The notes below the pieces were generated by a model. The model made no database searches. It was given only the letters and a program-made list of their open reading frames with translations, and was not told where the DNA came from. From positions 51,942-115,941 of the forward strand of contig RHPI01003129.1 in NCBI GenBank assembly GCA_009103225.1: a stretch of 64,000 nt of DNA, written 5' to 3'. A program made the position numbers and the translations under genes. This DNA is from Chlorokybus atmophyticus. Its lineage: Eukaryota; Streptophyta; Chlorokybophyceae; Chlorokybales; Chlorokybaceae. Below are positions 38,501-57,900 of this stretch, in pieces. Within the stretch, counting starts at the first letter, position 1. Each line of letters starts with the position of its first letter.

Positions 38501-40333
38501 GCTCATGCGACTCGGCGCTGCTGAATGTGCTGGCACCTGCGCTCAAAGATGCTCTCACACACACCGATGGAGTCATTGTCAACGGGACTGTTGCGTTCTG
38601 GAACGCCACGTTTGCAAAGGTGGGACTTGTGTCTGCATGTATGTGCGCGCATGCTCACGCTTGCGCAAGTGCGAGCATATAGACGCGCACACCCACGCGG
38701 ACTCTCATGCACGCGTGTGTGTGCGTGTGTGTGCGCACACATATGTGTAATGGTGCTTGGTACATCGCTGTATTCTTGTTCATGAGTCGACTGTGTTGTT
38801 TGCAGGCAAAGGCCCTTCAACACGATTGGTTTCCGACATTTGTGCGCTCACTGTCGACGCAGTGCGCGTTGCAAGCTCCGGCAGGCTGGCATATATCGCC
38901 GCCCGGGTTGGCGATATCGCCTCCAGTAAAGGCCACGAAGCCTTCCATGCCGGCAGCGATAAAGCCTTCTTCGCCGATGTCGCCGACAACAGCCACAGCC
39001 ACAGCTGAAACCACACCAAAGTCAACGCATAAGAACGATATTAACCAAGCAAATACCACATTTGTAGCCATACCAGCACGCGCCAAAGCACCCAAAAAGC
39101 AGGCAAGGCTGCATATTGACAGCCACTCCACACACATCAAACACGACATTGCTGCTCACGTCATTTTGCGTGTGTTTTGCGTGCAGGTGTTGACTGAGCA
39201 TCAGCGCGAGGTGCGGCGCGAGCAGCTGTCTTCCAAGCCCGCGCTGTACACGAAGCTGGACGGCCCGTCGCAACCCGCGTGGGGGCTGGACTCGCAATCG
39301 CAGGACTGTTCGCAATCGCAGGTGTGAGAAAAATGTGGGCGTGTGTATGTGTCTGTCTCTCGATCTGTGTACACACGCGCGTGTGCCCATGTGTGCACGC
39401 GTGTGCGACAGCTTGTGTCTGTGTGCATGTGTGCACGCGTGTGCGCGTGCACATTGTTAATATGATAGTTGAGCGTTGCACACAATGCGAACATGTGTGC
39501 ATTTGCAGGCAGCGGCTGAGGTGAGCGTAACACTCGCAGCACCCAAGCGCGTGCAGCTAGTGCAGTGTGACAACAATGCCAACAATGTCGATGCCAACAT
39601 TGCAAAAGAGAGCTCTCCTCCCGCGACGGATGCGGCGGTAAAGCCCACGCCTTCTCCCAAGCGAGCACACGAACACACATATACAACACCATTCCCGGAG
39701 AGAAAACGTGTCAAGATTGTGGCTGAGGAGGCAACGCCATGCAATGATGGCGCAAACAACAAGCCGCATACCAACAGTTGCAGCGAGCCCCCGCACGCCA
39801 CCCGTGCACATGAAGCCCAAGCGGCATACCCGCGTGGTGATGACAGTATTGGGTTGCCATGTTGTGATGTTGCTGAGGGCGTAGCGCCTGAGGCGTCAAC
39901 CGGAGAGCCCTCATTAGCACTCGCGCTCGCCTGCTCAGGCAGTGAACAACCCGCAGCCTCACCAAATGCAGTTGGAAGTACACCTACCGCTGAAGCCAAC
40001 ACTGACCACCACCACCACCACAACAACAACAACAACTACAACAACATCAAAGACAGCAAAGACAATGACACCAACATGATCGACAACCACAACGACGATG
40101 CCAACAAGCAGTTGGTAGAGGCGCACGCGGGTGGTGGTTCATTGATACTGTCTCTCCCTCCTGACACCCCGCTGGCGCTGTTGCGACGCCTGAGCACGTG
40201 CCTTGCCGACAACAGCGGGCACAACAAGTCCCTGTCCCCGGGGCTTTCTGCGCAAGAACTGTGGGATGCGCAAGAGTGTTTAGGAGAGATGAGTCGGTGC
40301 GTGGCGGCTGCGCTGAGACGCCTGAGCACGTGA
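35598..40333 (+). CDS. RIF1: RIF1 homologue (replication timing / telomere-associated factor)
   Basis: Nine exons join in frame to about 1,189 residues: 35598-35726, 35961-36317, 36484-37008, 37091-37224, 37292-38210, 38371-38619, 38806-39102, 39187-39321 and 39509-40333. The N-terminal two thirds are HEAT-like helical repeats. ESWLALVRNFHANN followed by KRARLLVAP matches the AWKSLIDNF-type block of animal RIF1. The most telling part is FVAIPARAKAPKKQ joined to VLTEHQREVRREQ and PALYTKLD, which parallels the conserved FV-x-IPP...LTEHQKEV...PAMY-x-x-LD motif. The tail is low in complexity, with an Asn/His tract. RIF1 recruits PP1 to control replication origins and acts in break repair. Introns 1 and 7 appear to be GC-AG. 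An extra 5' exon is possible; the protein is shorter than animal RIF1. Confidence 0.85.
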
Positions 40334-40676
40334 TGATGGTGGGATGTCAGTCTTCTCTCAATTGTACAGTTCAAACAGTACATCATGTGCTGTGTCGGAG
40401 CGTGTGTGCGAGCAAGTGATGCTGTGTTGCACTGTGCTCATGGGACAGGCGTCGCATCACAATACTATACTCCATTAATTGCTTCGGGGCTGATTATATA
40501 TCAGCCCTATCCTCAATGCGAGTCTAGCAACGATCTCTGTCTGAGATTGATTATTTGCTATACAACTATGTTGGCGACTAGCCAACACAAGCTAACTATC
40601 AGCTGCGACAAAGAATAATAATTAGGTCAACGATGTTAAGCGGCAATTAGGAGAAACGGCGGCGTCAGAGACCACA

Positions 40677-47830
<7,154 letters not shown>

Positions 47831-50203
47831 GCAGCTAGCTTGGTTAGCATAGCGACAAGGCTGCTTTCTTCTTGCCAAACCGCGAGTGATCAACAACACG
47901 TGAACCTAACACGTGCGGCTCACATGCGCACACCCAGTGCTCCAATGCTCCAATCACAAGTCGTGCACAATGTATTGTGCACGACTTGCGCGGCCGCACA
48001 TGCTCAGTACGTGTGGGGGCATGGGTGCGTGGATGCATGTGTAAGCGTGGATGCGTGCGTGGGCATGTGTGCGATTGCATGCCTGCTAAAATCCGAGCAT
48101 GCCCACAAACGACCGAGCACACTGCAGGTGCTGAGAAAGCAAACGTTACCCTATAGCTCAAGGTATGTGTGCGGACAGACACACCTGTGGAGCGTGGTCC
48201 ATCCTATTGTGGTTACACGGACGGAGGCTTGAGCAAACGTCGCCGCAGTCCAATGATGCCCTGTCGGGCCTGACCTATGATAGCCAAGCGCCATTCAAGG
48301 CGTAAACAACCTGGAACAACCCAACATCTGTCAAGTTGTGCACGCATGAAAGTCATAATCACGCTTTTCCGTGGGCCGCAATGATAAGCTTCACCAGAGA
48401 GAGTGTTACATGACACGCTTTACTTCACAGCGTTACATGTAAGTGATGGCTCGCCTTTTTGTCAACAAGTGTTTAAGTTACAGAGAGCATGCACATGGCA
48501 TGGTCGGCCTGGTTCAGTTGACAGTTGCTGGCAGTGAGTCGCACATTCAGTGACCGGTTTTTCACTTACATTGTGTAACAAACAACGGAGCACATATGTT
48601 CGCTGAGCCCATCACCTGCCTCCAGCCGGCTACCCTATCCCAGACATGCATGCGCCAACCCTAAGAAGAAGAAACCCTAACCGCCTCCAGCTGGAGCAGA
48701 AGCTCTGCACTACCTGCTTGCTGCGTACTACCGCTTCGCTTAGCAGCACCACAGCTAGGCACTGCTTGCAAGCATGACACCACAGCCCGCCAGCTGCTGC
48801 GCAAGCACAACCCTAACCACGACACGCTGCATGCGGCGGCAAACAAACAGCAGCAGTAATGCCTCGTCCTCCTGCTCCTGCTCCTCCTCCTCCTCCTCCA
48901 CTGCCACCGCCGCTTCCACCCGCCAAGTGCGTGTCGATCACTGCTCGCTTCGCTTCCGTACACGGTACCGACGGAACTGTTTACTGGCGAGGACGCCAAC
49001 TAATGACGGCTCGCAGAGGCCGCGAGGCCTTTATATTATGTAATACCTTTCTGCATCACATGACATAGCATGATAGGGGCCTCGTTCCCCAAGGAAGCAA
49101 GCTGCTTTGACACGCGTTTAGCGCACGAGGCAAACTCTTGTGCCAAAGTTTTCTTACAGCCAGTGAAGGGCTCTGAAAGCATCATTCATCATTGCAGATG
49201 CTTACTGTGCCAGCCGCCAGCCGGCGGCAAGTGACCTCTTCATCCGTGCCATTTGACTGTCACTCGCCAGGCAATTGGGACGATTCGCAAACGGTTGCGA
49301 TCTACGCATGCGGTCATTATTTGGTAGCGACCTTTGCATAATCGCAACCGCCCCTGAGGTGTCGTCAATGAGGTGCGGCACTAGTGTCACGTCCGGTGTC
49401 ACCAGTGTTGTCGCACGCAGCGGAGCTGCTTGCTGTGCCAAGGTGGCATTGTGCCAATGTGGGCCCTCTGCTTCCTCTGTTTGTCTGGTCCTTGACATGT
49501 TGACTGCCCGCATCGCCCCGCTGGGCGGGAGCTGGTAAACCCCTAGGCCCTCCACTACTACGGTAGGCCTAGGCCTGAGTGCTAGGCCTCTGATTAAGGG
49601 TAAATGTAGGGCGTCCTTGGATTCGGAGTCTCCGAGGCTTGTCCTCAACGCCAATCCAGCGGAAGTTGTTCACATCTTCCTACGCGGCCTAAGCAAACAC
49701 ATCGTGACAAATACAAAGCTAAATACAGAGCTAAATCTACAGCATCATTCATAACGTACCGGTATTGTATGTATGTCAATAACACCCCATAGGTCAACAT
49801 TTCATGGGTCATCCCATAGGTCAACACCCTCTATGCACATCATAAGCATATCATAGTATCTACTTATTACCTTCACGACATTCAAGTGCGGTTGTCAAGT
49901 ATAGGTGCTCATTTATACATATACATTTACATATTTGTTTACATCATGACAAGACATGCATGCTCGGCAGAGCCTTTTATACAAGGCGCTTAATTAAACC
50001 AATTTTATAATACTTGTCACACATGTTGCGATGTTGGTTGATTATACGAAACGATATCATACACTATAATACAATATTATGTACCGTTTTCATGAAATAC
50101 AACATTATCAATTGATGTAAAACATGCAATTAAATCTTATGCTTCAAGCATATATTATTATTATTGCTGATGTTATTGCACGAAAAAGTGGCCTACCTCC
50201 CCC

Positions 50204-50276
50204 NNNNNNNNNNNNNNNNNNNNNNNNNNNNNNNNNNNNNNNNNNNNNNNNNNNNNNNNNNNNNNNNNNNNNNNNN
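50204..50276. other. Assembly gap (73 N)
   Basis: Run of unknown bases after CTACCTCCCCC. Confidence 1.
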
Positions 50277-50296
50277 TTACACTCAAGGGAGGGTGC
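50277..50296 (+). repeat. 20-bp word shared with 62062-62081
   Basis: TTACACTCAAGGGAGGGTGC occurs identically at both places, next to a gap here and in gene-free DNA there. It looks like the terminus of a dispersed repeat family; the sequences diverge directly after it. Confidence 0.6.
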
Positions 50297-51202
50297 CCCT
50301 TTTTCGCGGGTTGCAGCGCAATGCTCTTCCTTGCGCCGCCCGTTATGCGGCTTGCCGAGCTTTCCGCCATGACATCCGCCGTCTCTGCTCTGAACACTCT
50401 GCCTGCCGTCGGCGAATGATCTTCCTCCGCCTGCCACATTGTGCAAATTGCAGTCTCATGTGATCGATCATTGCAATTGATATACAGTCTACCCTCGATA
50501 TAAGAGCCACGTTTATGCGAGCCCTTTTGGCTCTTATATTGAGGTGCTCTTACCTTGAAATAAGAGCATGTGCTCTTGTAGAGAGGGAACCTTGCAATAA
50601 GAGCCACAGCTCATATTATGAGGTAACCTCGGATTAGGAGCAATGGCTCTTGTAAAAAGGTAGGCAGCGGTGCATCATCAGTGTGGGCATGTGTGTGCGT
50701 GTGCATGCGAGTGTCAGTGTGCTGTGATGATGTGCGTGTTTGTGTATGGGAATGTGCGTGCGTGTAACTGTGTTCATGTGTGAGTGTGAGTGTGTGCGAG
50801 TGCACATAAATCCGTATCTTATATCCAGCAGGCACAGCATGCACACACACACAACATGCATAACATGCATCCGACATGCATAGCCAACGGCGTCGCTCAG
50901 TTCAACCATCCACACCGGGCTACTTCATTACCTCCACCTAAGTCTACACCTAGCACCACTACTTCTACCACCCCGTCATTTATGCTGGCCAGTCAACCAA
51001 CGCGTGTGCTGGATTATGTGTCAGTGTGACTGTGTGTAGGTGTGCGTGTGAGTGTGGGTGTGTGCGTGTGCGTGAGTGTGTGCGTGTGAGTGTGGGTGCA
51101 ATTGCAATGAGGCATATCATGTCAAGTAGATGCTTGCCTAGCTGCAGTTGCCTTGATGTGTACATGCACAGCATGTAAGAAGCAAGTATACAACATGTGC
51201 GT

Positions 51203-53143
51203 CTATGCGTAAAAGGTACGAATGTCACTCTGCTGCATGCGGGTAACATTTGCCACTACCATCCTCATAGCCTTTTTCTTAAAGCGCTCAAGCCATGCAA
51301 TGTCGCTTGCACTGTAAACCTCCAAATTATCCGCCGTAAACACACCCAACTTCTCCGCGCACTTCATTGCAGTGGCAATAGCAACAGGCTCCGGTGTGAT
51401 GTCGTCAATATCAATGTCCCCATCAGCAATGATGTTGGGGGCAACATCCACATCAGCCGTCACGGGCTCATGCATGTCCAACAACTCGTCAGGGGTTAAC
51501 TCAGCCTCTATAAGCTGTTCACCTGGCATGTTGATGTACTCAGCCGTGGAGAGCGCATCATTGATACCCAACTTGCCAATCAGCTCATCCAACTCTGTGC
51601 AATCAGCATCTGCGGTCTTCTGCATCGCTGTGGCAGCTCGTGCCATACTCTCATCAGCGCTGCGAGTGGCGGGATACCAATCTGATGGCCATAAGTTAGC
51701 TTTAGCAAAGCAGTTCTTGAAGATAGATGCGTCCATCTCCTCCCAAACAGCTGATGACCACAACACCGCTTGCTTAATGGATGGCTTGACATCCTTCAGG
51801 TCAGTCCCCGGGTTAAACTCCAGGACAGCGAGCAGCCACGACACAAGCTGCTTCTTGTACCGCATCTTGAAAGCGGCGATGATGCCCTGATCCATGGGCT
51901 GCACCTGCGATGTGGTGTTGGGAGGTAGGAACACAAGGGTGATGTGTGACATCCGTTGCAGCTCAAGCCCGTGTAGCTTCTCCCGCCTGACACCTGCCAA
52001 GCAAGGCAAGACATGCTTAAGTGACCAATCACATGCACAGTATGTGATTGTAGCATACAAGTCAATGCACCTTCACCTGATAAATTGTGACAGGCAGCAT
52101 TGTCCAGAAGGATAATGATATGGCGATTAGACATTGCCATCTTCGCATTCATGTCTTGCATGTAACCCTCATAAATTTTCATGGTCATCCATGCCTTCCT
52201 ATTACTGAACCAATGCACAAAGTCATTAAGGCCTAAACCCTTTGCCAAAGCAATGTGGTCGTAGGCTCTTGTTAATGAGCAGCAATTTGAGCCGTTCGGA
52301 GCCGTTGGCGTTAGACCCGAACAACACGGTGATTCGCTCTTTGGACTTCAAGCCTCGCACCTGCTCGCTCGCAAACGCCAAGGTGCGGTCGGGTGCGGCC
52401 CTTGTATACAACGCACCTTCGTCAATGTTGAAGGTGTCCTCTACAGTTGCACCCAACTCGTGCAGCACAAGCGGTACAGACTCCCGTGCCAGCTCCACAC
52501 CCACTATGTCAGCATCAGCACTTTCACCGTGTGCCTTTTTGCACACGATCCCTTCCCTGCAGCAACCAGCCCAACTCAAGTACACACACACATGCACGCA
52601 CACACGTCAGCACACAGTCAAGACAGACACCTTTCACTTCTACGGCACTCACCTTTTTTTGAATTTCTCCAGCCAGCCATTGGACGCTTTGAACTCTTCT
52701 GGGGGCACGCCCTTGGCTTGAGCCAAAGTGAGCGCTTGTTGTTGTAGCAGCGCGTCCGATAATGGCAGGTTGGCAGCTCGGGCCTGACATGCAGTCATGC
52801 ACATACAAAATCTCAGCATGAATCATGGCAACAACACACATCTACGGCATAACAACAATAGTACACTTACAATCTTGAACCATGACACCAAAGCCTGCTC
52901 AATCTGTTCAAATTTTGCAAAGCGAATGGACTTCCGCGCTGCTTGTCTATCATCTAATTGCAACAGATCCTCTTCACATTGCAATATCTTTGATAATGTC
53001 TCTCGCTTGACAGTCAGCTTGAGCTGCTTCTTCACTTCAAGCGCAAAGAGGTCATGGGTAAGGGACTTGAAGTTGACCCTCAGCTGACAGATTTTCTTCT
53101 TTTCAAGATCAGTTAGACGCATGCGCTTCTTTGGGGACGGCAT
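51203..53143 (-). CDS. Tigger/pogo transposase (CENP-B-like DNA binding, DDD catalytic core), one frameshift
   Basis: Exon 1 (53143-52871) starts MPSPKKRMRLTDLEKKK and has a CENP-B-type helix-turn-helix. Exon 2 (52783-52653) is the second DNA-binding block (PLSDALLQQQALTLA, SNGWLEKFKK). Exon 3 (from 52556) has GESADAD, FNIDEGALY (first Asp), LKSKERITVLFGSNANG and, after a one-base frame change near 52240, AWMTM and IIILLDNAACHN (second Asp). The last exon (about 51995-51203) has FLPPNTTSQVQPMDQGI (third Asp) and an acidic C-terminal tail. All three catalytic Asp are present. Introns are GT-AG. The frameshift could be a true mutation or a sequencing error. It is much better preserved than the pogo-like copy at 24.2-28.1 kb. 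Confidence 0.9.
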
Positions 53144-53158
53144 GCTGTGACAAAACAG

Positions 53159-53198
<40 letters not shown>

Positions 53199-53504
53199 AT
53201 AAATATGCAAGGATTGCGGCATGCATAAGAGTATGACACATGCACAGGCAGTCAGCACACTACACCATCAAACACTCATATTCAACCACCGGGCTGTTCA
53301 CCTAGTCGCTACCTACCTACCTTCACTACTGCCCTTACCCCGTGCAGCATACATGCATGCATGCACATGTTGTTACCTGCACAAAGCCAGAGTGTGTCAA
53401 CAACGACAGCAACAATGACGACTACACCGACAGCAACAACACAACTCAGCACAGAACAACAACTACTATTATAACGCAACCCATCACAGCAACAGCAACT
53501 TGCA

Positions 53505-53830
53505 GCCTGCAAGTTGTTCAAGTTGTTCAAGTTGTTCACGTTGCTGCTCAGCAGCAACTTGATTAACTATTACGACAGCAGCCTGCAAGTTGTTCAAGTT
53601 GTTCAAGTTGCTGCTGAGCAGCAACGTGAACAACTATTACGACGGCAGCCTGCAAGTTGCTGCAAGTTGTTCAAGTTGCTGCTGAGCAGCAACTTGAACA
53701 ACTACTACAACAGCAGCCTGCAAGTTGCTACAGATTGTTCAAATTGCTGCTCAGCAGCAACTTGAACAACTTAAATGACGGCAGCCTGCAAGCTGTTCAA
53801 GTTGTTCAATTACGACGGCACGCAGGGGCA
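53505..53830. repeat. Tandem array of palindromic ~68-bp units inside the Tigger element
   Basis: Units begin GCCTGCAAG at 53505, 53581, 53648, 53716 and (partial) 53784. Each contains GTTCAAGTTGCTGCT followed by (G/C)AGCAGCAACTTGAAC, an almost perfect hairpin. Four full hairpins occur head to tail, downstream of a CAA/CAG-rich stretch. Confidence 0.9.
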
Positions 53831-53968
53831 AGCGGCGGCGGAGGAGCAGGCAAAGCTGGAGGACAACAACAACAACAACAACGGCACACCTGGCCTTCTT
53901 TTTGTCGTCCTCTTGCTCCCCACCCTCCTCCTCCACCGCCGCTTGCTCCTGCGCCCCCTGCGCAAAAT

Positions 53969-53991
53969 CCCCTAACCCTAACCCTAATCCC
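53969..53991 (+). repeat. Short telomere-like CCCTAA tract
   Basis: CCCTAACCCTAACCCTAATCCC: about three and a half CCCTAA units within the Tigger element near its right end. Too short to be a telomere. Confidence 0.6.
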
Positions 53992-54178
53992 TCTCAATAA
54001 GAGAGTTGCCTACAGGGCCAGAGCGCTCCTATATCGAGTGCTCTTACTCTTATTGGGAGGTGGTGTTGCCCCATGTACGAAATTGAAAAGGCCTTTTGGC
54101 TCTTATATCGTAAATGCTCTTAATGTGAGGGTATATTATATCGAGGGTAGATTGTATGCTCATATGTAATAAGTGTGC

Positions 54179-54545
54179 TTAAATTGCAGAAAATAACCTG
54201 GGCAGTTCATGTATCGAGGGTTCTCTGCATGATGGTGCCATAGTAACGACCCTTTCAATGAATGTAACTTTCCCAGCTGTGAGAGCGAGAGAGAGAGAGA
54301 GAGAGAGAGNTAGCTGACAAACCTGATCATCTTGCTGCGCATTGGTGTTCAGTTCTTCAAGTACTCTCGCCTGGCATTCCCCCATCCGGACGTGCCTATT
54401 GAAGCTGCATTCACCGTTTTCACAGACGCAGGTGCCCATCTGGCTCATGAACATAAGTGGCCACTCAACCGTCACGCTCTGCACTCCATCAGTTGTCAGT
54501 GTCATAGGGGGGGGGGTAACACCGTCTGCACTTAGCGACTTGGTT
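54179..54545 (-). other. Orphan exon-like stretch beside the Tigger element
   Basis: On the minus strand, MTLTTDGVQSVTVEWPLMF to QQDDQ (54505-54333) carries a Cys-rich core (CVCENGEC). A GTTTGTC donor, a small CT array (54286-54309, one N at 54310) and a CTCACAG acceptor follow, forming a mini-intron. The next exon would run into the Tigger end. The frame and borders look gene-like but nothing is recognised. It may be the remnant of a gene cut by the transposon. Confidence 0.3.
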
Positions 54546-54973
54546 GAACTGTCATTGCTCGTGAAAACTGTAGAACTGTAAAAGGGCTTTCACATCTACA
54601 ACTGGGGCGGAGGTTGATGTTATCAATATTGTGTCGCATTTGCCGCGATGGAGTCCCTTCACATGAATAAAGTGTATCACTCGAAATCATCAAGTTCTTG
54701 AGCTAGTAGAGTCCCCTTAAATACATCCCCCGCTTGCTATCGAGACTGTTTTTGTACACCATACCCACTCCCCCTCCCCTTTCTGTCTCTTGTTGAGAAG
54801 TTAACAACTTGCACATCGTTGCAAAGTAGTCTCCATACATCTTGCTTACATGCTGGTTTGGGCAACGGTTGCATTTTGCTTGCTAGTGCCATTGGGCGAA
54901 ACTACTCAATAGGTCACTACCATGGCTACAGCTTACGTTACTCACAGGTCAGCTGCTAACACTAAGTAACTTA

Positions 54974-57900
54974 CTACTTAAAGTTACTCTCCAAACGCTG
55001 GTGTTGCTCTGCACGCTGGTCACCACCAGCATGACTAGCATGCGCTTGCGATGCCACTTGGTGGGTTGCAGAGACAATAATATCACTGGCACCATGTGCA
55101 CTGAACTGCATATGCGCACCATATGGCATGTTGGGTTGTCGCATAGACGACATGGGCGCTTCCGCCTCAGTGGTTGTAATGCCTCTTTGAAATGCGAACA
55201 GTTGCTGCTGTAATCGATCAATCGTATGCGACTGATTGGCGATCTTCTTGAAGCACGCTTCTAGTATCCCGGACGGGTCCGGACCCTAAAGAAAGGAAAT
55301 GCAATAAGCAAGCAATCCACTCAGTGAACCGAATTGTTACAACACCAACACTACTACTCACCGGGTTTCTGCTAGTGCGTTGCAGCTTGTTGATGCGAGA
55401 TATCATTGCTGCCGCCATGGCATGAGGATTATCAACCTCTCTCTGCACAAGACGGGCAACGCACGCACAACAACATTACCCACCCAAAGCCCACACAACA
55501 CGCTAAGACACCAACACGTTAACGACAGCAACAATACCACCCACCTGTAAAGGGGCTTGGTCCACGCCAGCGTTAAACAACACATGTGCCAACTCTTCTC
55601 TTGTCATCGTCATGTCGCCGAGAGTCAACTTGTCCTTGGATACAGCTCCTCTGGCCTGAGTGTGAAATCTCTCAACACATCGCTGAAGTTGTGTATGCCT
55701 AAGGTGAAAAGATGAGTTGTGTTACATATGTGTATGAATGGTATAAATACCTTGTCGCGCACGGCCGGCGTGCGAGCCCTGCGTAATCTTCGCAAATACA
55801 AGTACACTTGTCGATCCGGAAGGTATTTTGAGCAGAAGTATTTGCGCCAGCACGCACGCCACTTGTCCATGATTATGAACAGCAGCTCATGACCCATTGA
55901 GCGCGTGGTTTTCGCATCGGCCTTCACATCGGCAAACGCATCTGCAGTGACGGATGTGGTTGTTGTTTGTCCGTCATGCGGACTGCAAGCTGAGTGTGCT
56001 GATACCACGAACCTATGACGATGGCTATGAGAAAGTTGAAAAGGATGAAAAAGACAAGGATAATGTACGACCAGAAGAAGACTACGCCGACCAAGTACAT
56101 TAGTCCATCCTGTTGCATCAGTTGGTTGTTCACCTGCAGCAGCCAGTCTTGTCATCCAATACTAGCATTGTTGTCACAGTTAGTTGGTGGCAGCAATACA
56201 ACATGGCGAGTTGCTTGCATTGACACTTACACCAGTGTCTCCAAGCAGCATCTGGAAGAGAGTCACGCAGGCGAGCCACAGTTGTGAAAACTGCAGATGA
56301 AGTTGCCGTTTTTTTCTCATGCAGGTGGAGACAAGCACAACGCACGCACGCACGCACTAACTCACATCTTGAATGGTTTCGCCAAAAGCGATGAGAGCGA
56401 GCATGGCGTAGCATAGAAAGACGAGGAATGCCAAGAAGAAGAAGTGGCCGAGGTCGACGGCGGCGCGGACGAGCGTGCGTGTGAGCAGGCCCATACGTGG
56501 TTGGAAATCACATAGCTTGAGTGTTCGCAACAACATCAGGACAATACTGAAACACACACATGAGTTGAGGGATACGCGCGTGACACGCACATGCGCACGC
56601 GCACACGTACTTGATGCTGTTGACGGCGAGATAGAAGCGCCACGTGCTGGCGAGCATGTTGACTTTTGCAAGCATTGCCACAAAATTTTGCAAGCCTTGT
56701 CCGTCCGCGTTAAGCTCCAGCGCGTGCGGCCCGAAGCGGTCTGACCCCGTCGCAGCGTATATGTTGTAGAAGACTGGCGTGTCAAAGCGTGTGGCGTATT
56801 GAAGGAGAAACGCGACCCACGTGATGACGGCGGTGAAGAGCAGTGCGATGGAGGCTGCATCGACATAATTCCAGAAGCTGCGATAGTATGCGAGGAGTGA
56901 CCCTGTCTTCACCCATGTGCGGTATATATCTGACCCTTCAAAGTACACCTCTGCGCCTATGCACAACAGCAATAACAGCTCCAACGCCTGCACATGTATG
57001 CATAGGCATACATTAACTCCTTGCACGCATGATGGATGGTACAAAATGGACTTACCGCACGGATGCACTTGGTAGTGCTGTTGTAGTGCTCGACAGACAC
57101 ACAGACTATGTACGGGTTAATTGATATGCTCCCGCCATCATTGAAGCCAAAATGCACGCGAAAACTGGTGAAGAGTTGCAGAACAACTGAGCCATGGAAA
57201 CAATTAATTTTCAGGTGTGAGTCAGTAAGTTGAACACAACAACATGCAACATAGACCATACAGCAATACCTTACCGTTGTATGTGACAAACTGCATGTAG
57301 AGATCTTTAGTCTGGACCTGATCGATGAAGAAGCCGTCCTTAAGGTAATCAACAAACCTGTATTGGTGCATCAAGCTTGGGCGTGCTTGCTGGTGACAAT
57401 TATGTTGTGTATGTTATGTATCTACCAAGCCAGCTTTGACAAAAGACAAAACAGCAAACACACACGTTGCGGCCTCCTCTGCGTTGAGGTCGATCGCCAC
57501 GACGGCCGGGAAGCCAATTGGTCGGAAGTTTTTCTGCAAGCAGTTTAACCTGAGTTGGATATGTGCTAGCTGCGTGTATGTGCTTGTGTGTGCGCGCATG
57601 TGGGTAGAATGCATCACAGTATCATTACCACAGCAGGCATTGGGAAGAAGCCGTACGGGACCCCGTGTTCGTTGATGTCACCAGGACTGCAACCAAAGCC
57701 TTGCATCGGTTTCTATGACAACACAGAACAAAACATGACACTAATGCAGCACAAGATACCATGCCGTGTACGCCCTCGCTTCAGCTTCATCACATGTATG
57801 TGTGCGCATATGTTAATACTAAAACTTGCAGCGGACTCGCCTGTAGTACTTGTGGGGATCCCTGGCTGCAGCCTCGATATAAAACTTGCTGCTCCTCACA

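Larger units (their letters stand above)
47831..50484. other. No supported gene; possible 5' part of channel A
   Basis: The missing N-terminal exon of channel A should lie here, but I could not identify it. Other frames (48859-49068 +, Pro-rich; 49202-49654 -) match nothing known to me. An N gap lies at 50204-50276. Bases 50277-50296 match 62062-62081 exactly and may be a transposon end. Confidence 0.45.
50485..54154 (-). mobile_element. Nearly complete Tigger/pogo DNA transposon (3.67 kb)
   Basis: Left end CAGTCTACCCTCGATATAAG follows TA (50483-50484). The right end, inverted, reads CAATCTACCCTCGATATAAT and is followed by TA (54155-54156). TA target duplications and CAGT-type ends are typical of Tigger/pogo. 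Repeated AAGAGC and CTCTTA words lie just inside both ends, possibly transposase binding sites. It encodes one transposase on the minus strand and carries a palindromic tandem array near the right end. Confidence 0.92.

Noticed and set aside
49202-49654. 150-codon minus-strand frame as a gene
   Set aside because: No recognisable motif, no splice context, and adjacent DNA looks repetitive.
53505-53830. CRISPR-like array
   Set aside because: Units are palindromic and contiguous, with no unique spacers, and lie inside a eukaryotic transposon.
53969-53991. CCCTAA repeats as a telomere or internal telomere
   Set aside because: Only about three and a half units, inside a transposon with AC-rich repeats; too short to mean a chromosome end or fusion.
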